Shown here: piece after piece, positions 44,942-54,983 of the stretch | How the letters are laid out: each line of letters opens with the position of its first letter | How positions within the stretch are numbered: position 1 is the stretch's first letter | Assembly: GCA_035048495.1 (NCBI GenBank) | Contig: CM068546.1 | Location: 14,824,435 to 14,888,434, forward strand | Length of the DNA: 64,000 nt | Reading direction: 5' to 3' | From: Euptelea pleiosperma | Taxonomy: Eukaryota; Streptophyta; Magnoliopsida; Ranunculales; Eupteleaceae | Position numbers and translations under genes: made by a program | The notes under the pieces: model-generated | Database searches by the model: none | What the model was told of the DNA's origin: nothing | What the model saw: the letters and a program-made list of their open reading frames with translations, nothing else

Positions 44942-47434
44942 CGCCTAAAGAAAGGGTGGAGAGTCTGCATCGATTACCGACGACTCAACACCAACACTAG
45001 GAAGGACCATTTTCCTTTACCCTTCATAGACCAGATGTTGGAGAGACTAGCAGGTCATTCCTATTATTGCTTCCTTGATGGTTACTCAGGGTATAATCAA
45101 ATACCCATCGCCCCTGAGGATCACGAGAAAACAACTTTCACCTGTCCCTTTGGCACTTTTGCCTACAAGCGCATGCCCTTTGGCCTCTGCAATGCACCCG
45201 CAACCTTTCAAAGGTGTATGATGAGCATATTCTCTGACATGGTAGAAAAATTCCTCGAAGTCTTTATGGACGACTTCTCAGTCTTTGGGTCATCCTTTGA
45301 TGACTGTCTGAACCATCTAGGGCTTGTACTTCACCGCTGTCAGGACAAGCGACTTGTCCTCAATTGGGAGAAATGCCACTTCATGGTGAAGAAAGGCATA
45401 GTTCTGGGACATGTCATTTTCCATCAGGGCATTGAGGTCGACAAAGCTAAAATCGATATCATCTCGACCTTGCCCATTCCTAAGTCCGTACGTGACATCC
45501 GTTCCTTTTTGGGACACGGAGGATTCTATAGGCGATTCATCAAGGACTTCTCTCAAATCGCTCGACCTCTGTCCCATCTTCTAGTTAAAGATAGTCCTTT
45601 CGACTTTAATGCTGACTGTGTCAAGGCATTTGAGCGTCTCAAATCTGAGCTCACTACTGCGCCCATTATCCGTCCCCCGGATTGGACTCTACCTTTCGAG
45701 GTAATGTGCGATGCTTCTGACTACGCGTTAGGCGCTGTTCTAGGGCAGAGAGTTGACAAAAGGTCACACGTGATCTACTACGCGAGCAAAACTCTTAACT
45801 CTGCCCAAATGAATTACTCTACCACTGAGAAAGAACTCCTGGCGGTAGTCTTCGCCCTTGATAAATTCCGTCAGTACCTCTTAGCCACTAAGGTGGTTGT
45901 GTACACTGATCATGCAGCCCTTCGTTATCTCATGTCGAAAAAGGAAACCAAGCCTCGATTAATTCGATGGATTCTCTTACTGCAGGAATTCGACCTCGAG
46001 ATTAAGGATAAGAAAGGAACTGAGAATGTAGTGGCTGATCACTTGTCTAGACTGACTTTAGAGTCATCCTTCGACACCCAGCCCATCCCTGAAACCTTTC
46101 CAGATGAACAACTGTTCGCCATCTCTGTTAATCCTTGGTACGCTGACATTGTCAACTACCTTGTCACCGAAGAAATGCCTTCACACTGGTCAAAACAAGA
46201 CAAAAGCCAATTCCTAGCAAGAGTTAAGTACTACTCTTGGGATGACCCTTATTTGTATAAATACTGTCCTGACCAGATCATTCGTCTCTGTGTCCCTGAG
46301 TCAGACCAACTCAATATCTTGTCCTCGTGTCATGACCAACCTTGTGGTGGTCATTTCAGTACTAAGAAAACTGCAGAAAAAGTTCTGCAATGCGGATTCT
46401 ACTGGCCCACATTATTTAAAGATGCCCATATCTACAGCAAAACTTGTCCTAATTGCCAGCATCTAGGCCGCATCTCCCAGAGGAACATGATGCCCCTAAC
46501 TCCCATCCAGGTCGATGAAATATTTGACATTTGGGGCATCGACTTCATGGGCCCCTTTCCCATTTCCTATGGTTTTGAGTACATTCTCCTTGCGGTAGAC
46601 TATGTATCCAAATGGATAGAAGCCATTCCCACCAAGACGAATGACCACAAAGTGGTGGTCAAATTTCTAAAGGAGTTCATCTTCGCTCGATTCGGTGCCC
46701 CTAAGGCCATCATTAGTGATGGGGGCACCCATTTCTGCAATAAGATATTCGAGAACTTAATGAAGAAGTATGGGGTAACCCACAAGGTTGCCCTAGCTTA
46801 TCATCCGCAGACTAGTGGTCAAGTAGAGGTCTCTAATCGTCAGATCAAGCAGATCTTGGAGAAGACAGTCAATACCACACGTAAAGACTGGTCTACTCGT
46901 CTCACTGATGCTTTATGGGCATACAGAACCGCCTACAAGACCCCACTCAATATGTCTCCCTATCGTCTGGTCTTTGGGAAACCCTGTCATCTACCGGTAG
47001 AGATTGAACATCGTACTCTGTGGGCCATTAAGAAGCTCAACTTCGACCTCGACTCTGCAGGGGAAGAGCGAAAACTTCAAATGAATGAGTTAGAAGAACT
47101 CAGAAATGATGCCTACAACTTGTCCAAGAATTACAAAGCCAAAATGAAGTGGATACATGACAAGAGCATCCTTAGGAAAGAGTTCCATCCAGGACAGAAG
47201 GTCCTTCTTTATAGTTCTTGTCTTCATCTCTTCCCTGGAAAACTAAAATCTAGGTGGACCGGTCCTTATACGGTCACAGCAGTCACACCCTTCGGGGCAA
47301 TCACTATTGAGGATCCCAAGGATCACTCCTCATTCCAGGTCAATGGTCAGCGTCTTAAGCAATTCCATGCACTTGATGTGTCGTTCATTCAGACTTTTGA
47401 AATTGATCTCATCGATCCTGTTTATGTCGACTGA
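44942..47434 (+). CDS. pol: A: RT, RNase H and integrase (C-terminal part of pol)
   Basis: In frame with the upstream gag-pro part after the TAG; open to the stop at 47432-47434, with an internal ATG at 45035. The RT core begins with [12 protein letters not shown] (just after 44942) and has the catalytic FMDD at 45263-45274. RNase H shows [12 protein letters not shown] (~45709), TEKELLAVV and YTDHAAL. Integrase has an HHCC zinc finger (HDQPCGGHF ... CPNC, 46330-46460) and D,D-35-E core residues (GIDFMGPF near 46537, ISDGGTHF near 46713, GQVEVSNRQ near 46818). The C terminus has RWTGPYTV, as in gypsy integrases. It would make cDNA from the element RNA and integrate it in the nucleus. Apart from the TAG I see no break. 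Translation from the internal ATG would lack the RT N terminus. Confidence 0.93.
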   Translation, partial: RLKKGWRVCIDYRRLNTNTRKDHFPLPFIDQMLERLAGHSYYCFLDGYSGYNQIPIAPEDHEKTTFTCPFGTFAYKRMPFGLCNAPATFQRCMMSIFSDMVEKFLEVFMDDFSVFGSSFDDCLNHLGLVLHRCQDKRLVLNWEKCHFMVKKGIVLGHVIFHQGIEVDKAKIDIISTLPIPKSVRDIRSFLGHGGFYRRFIKDFSQIARPLSHLLVKDSPFDFNADCVKAFERLKSELTTAPIIRPPDWTLPFEVMCDASDYALGAVLGQRVDKRSHVIYYASKTLNSAQMNYSTTEKELLAVVFALDKFRQYLLATKVVVYTDHAALRYLMSKKETKPRLIRWILLLQEFDLEIKDKKGTENVVADHLSRLTLESSFDTQPIPETFPDEQLFAISVNPWYADIVNYLVTEEMPSHWSKQDKSQFLARVKYYSWDDPYLYKYCPDQIIRLCVPESDQLNILSSCHDQPCGGHFSTKKTAEKVLQCGFYWPTLFKDAHIYSKTCPNCQHLGRISQRNMMPLTPIQVDEIFDIWGIDFMGPFPISYGFEYILLAVDYVSKWIEAIPTKTNDHKVVVKFLKEFIFARFGAPKAIISDGGTHFCNKIFENLMKKYGVTHKVALAYHPQTSGQVEVSNRQIKQILEKTVNTTRKDWSTRLTDALWAYRTAYKTPLNMSPYRLVFGKPCHLPVEIEHRTLWAIKKLNFDLDSAGEERKLQMNELEELRNDAYNLSKNYKAKMKWIHDKSILRKEFHPGQKVLLYSSCLHLFPGKLKSRWTGPYTVTAVTPFGAITIEDPKDHSSFQVNGQRLKQFHALDVSFIQTFEIDLIDPVYVD

Positions 47435-47784
47435 TGATCCACTCAGTCTCCTGTGCTCCAACTTGGTTGGGGGTGCCTGTCACCCCCATCATGTCTGGCT
47501 GAAGACGTAAAACTTAGCGCTTTCGGAAAGGCAATTCCGGTATTCCTAGAGTACATGAGTCTCATGCATTTGTTATTACTGTTATATCTCTGGAAATGCA
47601 GGTACATTCATTCTTCCGATCATCAGGTACCACACACTGTCGAGTTTCTACCGACTTGGTAACATCCTTCCTGAATCTTTGCATCATCATCATTGATTTG
47701 TTATCATTTTATGTCCCGGTCATGAGCACCGAGGACGGTGCTGTATTTTGGTTGGGGGTGGGTATTTACCAAAACTCATGTCTT

Positions 47785-47833
<49 letters not shown>

Positions 47834-49357
47834 TTTTTGGGGTGATTTCCGATGTTCTCCAAAAGTTTTCTAGAATTTCAAAAATGTGTCAAATACCCTG
47901 ACTTTGATTAGCTAAAAAAACCTCCGTTAAGTCAGTATTGAGGATGTCAATTTTTGTTTAAAGTTAGCGTTGAGTCAATTCAAGCATGACTACAGCAGGT
48001 TTGAAAACTCAGAAAAACTCAGATTTGGCACAATTGTACACTATCAACATCAGAGTCATCCTAAGTTTTGAAACTCTAGAGATCCTGTGAGAATAATTGT
48101 GGAGACCTAACCCAGTGAGCTTTCGAACCTTTAATCATTTCGGAGAGTTATACAATAATCCTGAGTCACAAGATGACTCACTATTCTTCATGCCCGCAAT
48201 ATTCGTTGAGAGATCTCATTATCTTTTGCTTCGATCATGGAACTCGGAACGACATCAACATTGGATTACTACGACAGAACCTTCTCTGTATCCAGTCAAG
48301 ACAGTATACATGATAGTGCAAACCCTAGAAAATGATTTAGGCCATTTTTCTGAACCATTCAGCCTTTTTACTCACCTGAATTATACTTCACTAGAAACCC
48401 CTTGAACCCTTCTATAAAAGCCTTTTCTTTGTAATCCCATCAACCTAAAATCCAGTATAGCTACGAAGCATGACTAGCTACCCTTATTTTGAGATGGACA
48501 AAAGAATAACTGATATGGGTGTACCGTGAAAAGAAAAGTAAAGAAGAAGAATCAAAAGAAAAGAAAGTGGTTCAAGCTGAAAACAAAATATGAAAAGAAA
48601 GTATGAAGAAGAGCTGAAAAGAAATTGAGCAGTCTCAGAAATATCAAGAAAAAGAGAAAAATACGAAAAAAGGAAAAAGAACCAGATAATGGTGTTACGT
48701 CGCAGGAAAAATTCAAGAAAATGGCAATATCCTCTCAAGATCTTTGAAATCCTGTATTCCTTTATCTCTCTACACCTGACCTAAGCCTCATTACAACCCA
48801 GGAAAGTCCTACTTGATTCTAGGATAGTACGATCATAAAATGTGAAGATTGGAGAAAGAGAAGCTATAGAGTTTGATCTGACGTTCCCGAGTGAAGTGGT
48901 ACTCCAATCATGAGATCTTCTTCTGTTAAAGATGTCCTTCCTTCAAATAAAACATATGTGAGATCTTTTGCCTCTTTATATTAAATACATCTCCTCACAT
49001 ATAAATTGAGAGAAAAGAAGAAAACCCTTCTTGTGTGATTCTATTCTGAGTGCTAAACATGTGAGATTTGAGGTCGAGGCATAAAAACTTAGAGGTGATC
49101 TGGAAATCTTTACTGTCGGATGATGAGAATGTTGAGCACACACACACGCAGAGTCTGACTATTCTGGGTCATGATTATCAGTCTGTAGTCTTGCCAAAAC
49201 TTTCCAACTCTTCGCTAGCATGTAACTTTTTTTTTGCATCCATTCAATGATTTGACGAACGGGGTTTTCCCTGAGCTAATATGAAAAAGTGTGCAGCATG
49301 TGCAGAGCCCTTTTAAGCTCATGTATTTCGCACTAATTGCCAAGGATTGGCAATATG
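47435..49357 (+). other. A 3' untranslated region
   Basis: About 1.9 kb without an envelope-like ORF. It carries GGTTGGGGGTG motifs at about 47464 and 47747, before the true polypurine tract. A 39-base A run occupies 47791-47829. Homologous to 30232-32229 (B) and 13964-15873 (H). Confidence 0.85.
47791..47829 (+). repeat. A39 homopolymer in the A 3' UTR
   Basis: 39 consecutive A. B has a mixed A/T expansion at the same place and H only a short run, so this is a hypervariable site in an otherwise conserved UTR. Confidence 0.95.
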
Positions 49358-49371
49358 CTGGTTGGGGGTTG
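49358..49371 (+). other. Polypurine tract of A
   Basis: CTGGTTGGGGGTTG directly abuts the TG of the 3' LTR. B and H have identical tracts. Confidence 0.9.
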
Positions 49372-49385
49372 TGATATTCGCTCAA

Positions 49386-49406
49386 AAGTGCTTATTTTAA
49401 GCACTT
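49386..49406 (+). promoter_or_regulatory. Terminal hairpin/palindrome of the LTR
   Basis: AAGTGCTTA and TAAGCACTT form 9-bp arms with a three-base centre, 14 bases from the LTR end. It is also intact in A 5' LTR (26184-26204), B and H. In subfamily I/E the right arm has changed and the palindrome is broken. Confidence 0.8.
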
Positions 49407-49432
49407 ATCCTGTTAGCGTTATCGCACTCTCC

Positions 49433-49469
49433 TACGTAAAACTGCTCTAATTATCCACTTTTCTACGTA
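49433..49469 (+). promoter_or_regulatory. Paired TACGTA (ACGT-core) motifs
   Basis: TACGTA occurs twice, 31 bases apart (49433 and 49464; 26231 and 26262 in the 5' LTR), with a related TGCGTA further on. ACGT cores are bZIP sites in plants. Binding is inference. Confidence 0.5.
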
Positions 49470-49632
49470 AGAGTCTATCTCATTGCGTAAAACACACTTT
49501 TCTGGACCAAATGGTATATTTGCATGCATTAAACACATTTTCGGAAGTCTAAATATTAAGCCGTTCTGATAAAGTCTCATTACGCGCTTCTTCTGTCGCA
49601 GGAAACCCCGATGGGACGATTTTCGAGACTTG

Positions 49633-49745
49633 TGGGCCCAAATCGATCATGAAAGCCCATTATCAAAGCTTAACAAGCCCACGTGCTATAACTAGAAGAT
49701 ATGGGCCAAATATGGGCTGAATAAGAGGACCAAAAAGTCGGCCCA
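49633..49745 (+). promoter_or_regulatory. Cluster of six TGGGCC/T (site II) motifs
   Basis: TGGGCC or TGGGCT on either strand at 49633, 49654, 49676, 49702, 49713 and 49740; a seventh lies at 50214. TCP factors bind such motifs in promoters of proliferation genes. The density is well above one per kilobase. D, I and the unrelated G-family LTR also carry clusters. Confidence 0.55.
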
Positions 49746-50032
49746 AAGAACGAAGAGAGTAGGAGAGCCAATGACCAAGAGACGGACCAAAGCGTTTAAA
49801 GCCACATGAGTCAGCAAAGAATGATGGTCGACTCTACTGGAGAAGCGTGAGGATGGTCACAGTGAAGAACAGGGTTCCAGACCCTCCGCCAGTGCTTTTT
49901 TCCATTTTTTTTTGATACTTTTTCTCTCATCTCTCCTTATTCTCTCTCTCTCTTCATCTCTCGATCCTCGAATCTACTGACCTAACCCCAGAACTCTTGC
50001 CTATCAGCTCTATCTCATCTCCCTTAGCTTTC

Positions 50033-50092
50033 TGACCGTTGGATCTTCCATCGGACCGTTGGATCTTCAATCGGACCGTTGGATCTCTCTAG
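50033..50092 (-). promoter_or_regulatory. Three 20-bp tandem repeats carrying MSA-like sites
   Basis: Exact 20-bp period with TGACCGTTGGAT or GGACCGTTGGAT at 50033, 50053 and 50073. On the minus strand the first reads TCCAACGGTCA, a full match to the plant mitosis-specific activator consensus YCYAACGGYYA bound by three-repeat MYBs. The other two differ at the last base. Equivalent repeats: 26831-26890 (A 5' LTR), 29509-29568 (B), 2810-2860 (H), 23725-23780 (I). Confidence 0.55.
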
Positions 50093-50245
50093 ATCCGTCG
50101 ATCTACCAATCTGAGTCCCAATCAAGTCACCATCCATCCGATCGCCATCAGACTGTCTGTCACATCATTCTGTGAGATGATGGACATCATCAACCCATGA
50201 GGGCCAATAGCCGGGCCCATCTTCATCGACCCGCTGACCGACCAG

Positions 50246-50300
50246 TTAGTGGACCCCGCGAATTTCAAAAATAATTTTAATTAAATGGGGGGTCCACTAA
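50246..50300. promoter_or_regulatory. TTAGTGGACCCC inverted repeat in U3
   Basis: Twelve-base arms (50246-50257 and 50289-50300) flank an AT-rich loop of about 31 bases. Arms and arrangement are conserved in H, B, and, with a mismatch, C, although the loop sequence varies. Confidence 0.75.
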
Positions 50301-50334
50301 TTGGGGAGATTCCCCATAGAAAAGTAGGTTTTTA

Positions 50335-50337
<3 letters not shown>

Positions 50338-50367
<30 letters not shown>
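50338..50367 (+). repeat. A30 homopolymer in U3
   Basis: A run of 30 A, the same length as in the 5' LTR (27136-27165). B carries a longer T run on the opposite strand at the same place. Confidence 0.9.
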
Positions 50368-50369
<2 letters not shown>

Positions 50370-50390
50370 ATTTTTTATTTTCAAAAAATA

Positions 50391-50427
50391 CCCTATTTCC
50401 ATTAATGGAAATAGGGAGCTTTATAAG
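50391..50427 (+). promoter_or_regulatory. 26-bp perfect palindrome and TATA box
   Basis: The palindrome (50391-50416) has 13-base arms meeting at CATT|AATG. Two bases later CTTTATAAG (50419-50427) is a good TATA box. Transcription would start roughly 30 bases downstream, near GGGTTCGTTCGAACCC, itself a palindrome. The same layout is at 27189-27225 and, less perfectly, in C, B and H. Confidence 0.75.
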
Positions 50428-50574
50428 AGGAAGGAGAAGGGTTCGTTCGAACCCTAATCCCCCTCTTTTCTTCTCCTCTCCTTCCCCGAATCTTCGGCCC
50501 ACCGTTTCCCTTTCTTCTTCTCCTTCTTTTTCTTCTTTTCATTCTTCATCTTCGTCATCTTCTTCACGTTTTCA

Positions 50575-50599
50575 CCGGAGTTGCAGGCTGCAACTCCGG
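50575..50599 (+). promoter_or_regulatory. Conserved CCGGAGTTGCAG hairpin in the transcribed leader
   Basis: Twelve-base arms CCGGAGTTGCAG and CTGCAACTCCGG surround a single centre base. In the 5' LTR this palindrome is the B insertion site. Related hairpins with the same arms and different loops occur, often twice per LTR, in B, I, H, C and D. Confidence 0.75.
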
Positions 50600-51828
50600 C
50601 CGACAACTCTCCCACGAGCTCTTCTCTCCCCACCTCTTCTCTCCCTTCTATCCCTCTCTAGCACGTCCTCTTCTTGGGGACGTGTTCTCTGTTGGCAGGT
50701 GGTGGCAATCTCATCTCCAACAACCCCCCGAAACGTTGCTGCACCAACGGTACCGCCTGCAACCACCGCCTGCAACCTCCGCCTGCAACATCTCCGCCTG
50801 CAACATCTCCCCCTTGCTGCTGCCGCCTCCTTCTCACCTTACCGCCCCCATCTCCATATCTCTATCCCACCAGAAAACCCAGCCGCCTGTCTCATCTACT
50901 CCTCTAAAAAAATCGTGACCTCTTTCTTCAAAAATAGAAAACGAAAAAGAAAAAAAAGAGGAAGATGAAGAGAGGAGGAGAAGTGGAGTGCGCCCCTCAT
51001 TGACTCCATTGCTGGATTGAATCTGACTCAGTCTAGCTCGTCCGAACGTTGCAGTCCTTCTTCACCTTCATCGCCTTGCTCCAGCCACCAAGAACAACCA
51101 TAAACCGTTGTGCATCCAACGGGGCTATCCTCTAGCCGCCGCACCAGCATCCTTCCAAGCTGTGTTCACGCCCATCTCACAAGGAGCGAGCTCTCCTCTA
51201 CCCCTTTCACATGCTTCATCCGCAAATTCCCACAGCCTAGTTTGGGCAAGCACCATCACCTTGTTGAATGGCCATCAACATTATCTTCATCTCTTGGTGA
51301 GTTTTATGGTAGGATCTTTCATTTTCTCTCTCCTCTTCTTTAGACTCTCTCTATAGTTTCTCTCTCTACCCTTATATGTTTTCTAGGTTAATGCTTACTG
51401 CATTTTAGTTTTAGGATAGCTAAATTTCGTTCAAGATTCCATGTAATGGTCGTCATATTTTGATTATTAATAAAGTGAGTTCGATGAATGAGTTTTATGG
51501 ATATTAAAGGTTTACTGTGAATATAGTGTCCTCCATTTTTAATTATTAGTGTCCATGTCTCTCAAAAATTCCCAAAGAATGTTTTAAAAATCCTCATCAC
51601 CATTCTCACCCTTCCATCCTTTTATTTTTAACAATTTCTGAGAAAAATCCGTAATTTCATCTCCATTATTGCGCTAATCTGACTAATCCCGAGTGCGGAT
51701 CGACATCCGACACAAGCCACTGTGCAAAATTGCTCATTCTACAGGTTAAAAGTTTCGGATTAATTAAAAATGTGTTGAAGTTAGGGTTTCCGTAACCAAC
51801 GACGCGGAAAATACCTACTTTCACCAGC

Positions 51829-53224
51829 CCCCTGCTGTAACAACGCCTGCGTCCGCCATTCCTTGCTGGGCAACAACCATCACCAACGTTGCTGCAACTT
51901 TGGCAACAACCAACCTGTTGTAGCACCGCCATCAACACCGTCTCCTCTTCCTCCTCTTCCTCTTCTTCTTCTTCTTCTTCTTCTTCTTCTTCTTCTTCTT
52001 CTCCATCGGAGTTGCAGTTCCAGCAGCAACTCCGGCTGCCGTTGCCCTCTCCGCCTGTGTGTGCTCCACCGGAGCATCTCTCTTCAGCGGCATCTCCATC
52101 GCCAGCATTCTAGCTCACTTGCAGGCGATCTTTCATATCCTTACAACCATGTGCTGCACTACATCATCATCTTCTCCACTCTCTCTCACACCCAACCGCC
52201 ACCACCATCAAATAGCCACCATTCTTGCTGGTCTAATCAGGAAGCCTTGCATCACCAACCGGCAGAGCTCCTCTAGTTTGCTGCCTCATCTTCACCTAAT
52301 GCATGGTTTAACCATGCTTTTTTTGGCAGCCCCCATCACCTGCATCTCCTTCACTTCAACTTACCACCGTCTTCCGAATCTCCAACCAGCAAGCAACCAT
52401 ACACTCCAATCTGCACCAGCAACCTGCATCACCCTAGTTCATTCTTCCGTTTGAACCACCGATCAGTGGGTCTGCAAGCCACGTGGAGCTCCTTCAAAAT
52501 AGAGCTGGACGTCTCTCACTTTCTGATCTAAAAAGCTTTCCACGTCCTCCCACTCGCTTCCACTTTCAACGTGGAGACCTATACACCAACCCTCCATCTC
52601 TTTGCTACTTAAGAGAGGGGCAGCCATGTATGCAACTTCATCTCCAGCCAGCCATCGTCCATACTCTTCTCCTAGGCCAAACGGCACCATGCAGTCCACA
52701 CTCGTCCGATCCCAACCTTGATCTCCGATAAGTTTCAAAGGTGATAAACTTTCTATCTCTAACCTTCTCTCTCTAGTTTTCTCTTTCTCTCTCTAAAATT
52801 CTCTTCTTTCTCTCTCTATCCTTACATGCTTTCTAGCTTAATATGTTAATCGCTTTCTAGGTTAATTTCGTATTGATTAGTTTCTCTCTTATATGCTACA
52901 ATATTTTATTGAATAAAATCCTCTTTTCTAATTATTGGGTTTATTTTTCTTTCTTTAAATGATGTTAACTAGTTGATGAAAATCTCTCTCAAGCATGTTT
53001 AAATCACTTCAATCACCATTTTCACCCTCTCCATACATTTTTGGTAATTTTTCGTTCTTTCATGTTCTTGATTGCGCTAACGTAACTAATCCTGAGTGTA
53101 AACGACATCCAACACGAGCCATTGTGCAATTTTGTTAATTTTTACAAGATAAAAGTCTGGGATAATTAAAAATGTGTTGAAATTAGGGTTTTTGATCCAA
53201 CAACACAGAAAAATCCTACTTTCA
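51829..53224 (+). repeat. C 5' LTR, part 2 (R/U5)
   Basis: Continues the C LTR after A and ends CCTACTTTCA. It has a CTT repeat (51955-52002), a degenerate GGAGTTGCAG hairpin (52010-52035) and a pyrimidine-rich CTCTCT tract (52755-52825), mirroring the purine tract seen in the reverse copies. Confidence 0.9.
51955..52002 (+). repeat. (CTT)n microsatellite
   Basis: Nearly pure CTT/CCT repeats in the C LTR. This corresponds in position to the GAA repeat of B. Confidence 0.9.
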
Positions 53225-53226
53225 AA

Positions 53227-53244
53227 TGGTGCCGTTGCTGTTCG
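53227..53244 (+). other. Primer-binding site of C
   Basis: TGGTGCCGTTGCTG lies two bases after the LTR and matches the tRNA-Asp type with two differences. Confidence 0.8.
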
Positions 53245-54983
53245 GGTGACCTGAAGTGCGAAAAAGGACGTAAATGACGGAATCGAAAAGTTGCTAAAAG
53301 CAGAAAGCTCAAGCTTGAAAATTTTTCGTCATTTTTTTTATATATATTTTTAGCAGTATTTTAACTACTATTTTTAATGCCTCGGAAGGCTGAGTGCAAT
53401 TTGTAATAATTTAAGAATTTTGCTGCTTTCCAAATAACTGCTAGATCTTGTTCAAGGGTTTTTTAGACACCCTAGATTAAGTGAAAAATATAAAAAAATC
53501 AAAAATTCAAAAAAAAATTAGGGTTTTCATTTCCTGCCACTTTTAGATAGATCCTATGATTCTCTATTCTTGGAAAGTTTCCAGAAATATAGGAATCTCA
53601 AAATTAGGGTTTTCATTTTTAGGACATTCCAATTTTGGAGAGAGTCTATTTATAGATACTACTTTTAGAATATTCTAACATAGGAGATCTTCTAATTTGA
53701 AAAGATTTCATTGATTTAGGAAATTTCCAAAATAGACAGGATTTCAAATCTTCACTTTATTTGGAAGGTTTCCTTATCTGAGAAGGGTTGAAAAGAGAAA
53801 GTTCCGAATCCCAATTCAAAAATTTCTATTCTCAACTACAAACCGTAATTGGAAACAAATCTAATACTAGTTAAAACCAATGCGTGCTTCGTGAAACCCT
53901 AATAGCCGATCAAACCTTCCAATAAAAATCCCATCCCTAGACCTGATCTAACCATTGAGTGCAGGAACACGATCCAGTGTGGGTAGGGAGGGAAAGCTCA
54001 AAGAGGTAGAGTCGTGCCCAAGCCCATTTGGATACCCCTCCCTATTCTACGGAGGCGACCCTGTGGCATGGCCCATGGGAGGTAAGTCTCTATCCTCGCC
54101 TTGAGTGTGATCCAGAGCAATTTGGGTGAATCATTGCCACTTGTCTATTTGCTTTAGCATACATATTATTCGACTTGCGTGGCGTGGCCGTTAATCAATC
54201 AACTTTAAAAGAGCAAACCCAGCTCCAAAATTAAAACTGGTGGAATTTCATCACCCACCTCATCATTCTAACTGATTTGATCCCAAGGCTCCACTTAATT
54301 AAAAAGAATCAAGAAGTAGAGCCAATTAGATCGTTGTTGTAGGACAACCCTACACATAGTCTTTCCATTCATCCTTGGTCAAATAAGTCTACGAGCGTGG
54401 GTCCCTGTTGTCTAATACACCCATAGGTCCCTACTACTCAAGTATACCGAGCTCACTAGTGGCATCCCTGGTTCTTTGATTGGTCTGTTATTTGTTGGGT
54501 TAGGAACACGCACCAACCCTAGCTTAACCCGAGGGAACACTTTTCTCAAACACTTGACTAATCGGGTTAGTCTGGTACATATTTAAGTCAGTCGTTGTGC
54601 CGTACGTCTGTCTAGGCTTCGGATTATCTTGTTATTGACTAGAGTTAGTACTAAAGGATTCGCTCTGAAGAGTGTAGCCTAGTGAGAACCCAAGAGCGAC
54701 AAAGTTAGTCTGGCGGTTAACAAGATAAACCAATAGTTTGCCCACTGTCATAATCTACCTTAACCCCAAAACTAACAAGAGAATTCCTAAAATATATCCT
54801 GATTGTTTAGATTAGGATTATCTGTGCTTGGTGTGCATCATATATCACTAGGATCGTGTTCCCCTCTGGCAACTTTTTGCCGAGTCTAAGGCTTGCTTTT
54901 CAAGCATATGCCGGTGGGACCCGTCCTAACTTTTGACTGATTCGATCTAAAAGTCAGTCTACTGCACCCCTCTATCTCCTTTG
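53245..54983 (+). other. C leader (5' UTR)
   Basis: Diverged but collinear with the A leader. Conserved blocks: the primer-proximal segment, GATCCAGTGTGGGTAG (about 53970), the donor-like GGGAGGTAAGT (54077-54087), and the block before the gag ATG. No gene. Confidence 0.8.

Larger units (their letters stand above)
26170..51823 (+). mobile_element. Element A: near-complete autonomous Athila-like Ty3/gypsy retrotransposon
   Basis: 5' LTR 26170-27392 plus 38719-39947, tRNA-Asp-like primer site, 1.7-kb leader, gag-protease-RT-RNase H-integrase, 1.9-kb 3' UTR, polypurine tract, 3' LTR 49372-51823. Without B the element is 14,328 bp. Both LTRs are exactly 2452 bp, and I saw four substitutions between them, so the insertion is young. 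The gag, protease and RT sequences and the primer-site type point to the Athila lineage. No envelope-like ORF is present after integrase. Two lesions, an in-frame TAG in RT and a changed protease active-site residue, suggest that this copy is inactive alone. Confidence 0.95.
49372..51823 (+). repeat. A 3' LTR, uninterrupted reference copy
   Basis: 2452 bp, TGATATTCGC...CCTACTTTCA. It is followed by CCAGC (51824-51828), the target duplication of A. U3 motifs are listed separately below. It equals the summed length of the split 5' LTR. Confidence 0.97.

Noticed and set aside
47435..49357. Envelope-like ORF of Athila type after integrase
   Set aside because: Only frames of about 100 codons or fewer exist, without signal peptide plus transmembrane layout, and B and H lack them.
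50285..50968. 227-codon frame across the A 3' LTR
   Set aside because: It starts inside U3, crosses the A30 homopolymer and the TATA box, and so cannot be a natural product of the LTR transcript.
24918..53224. C and A as a single element with a tandem LTR
   Set aside because: An exact CCAGC duplication flanks A, and the C LTR rejoins perfectly when A is removed.
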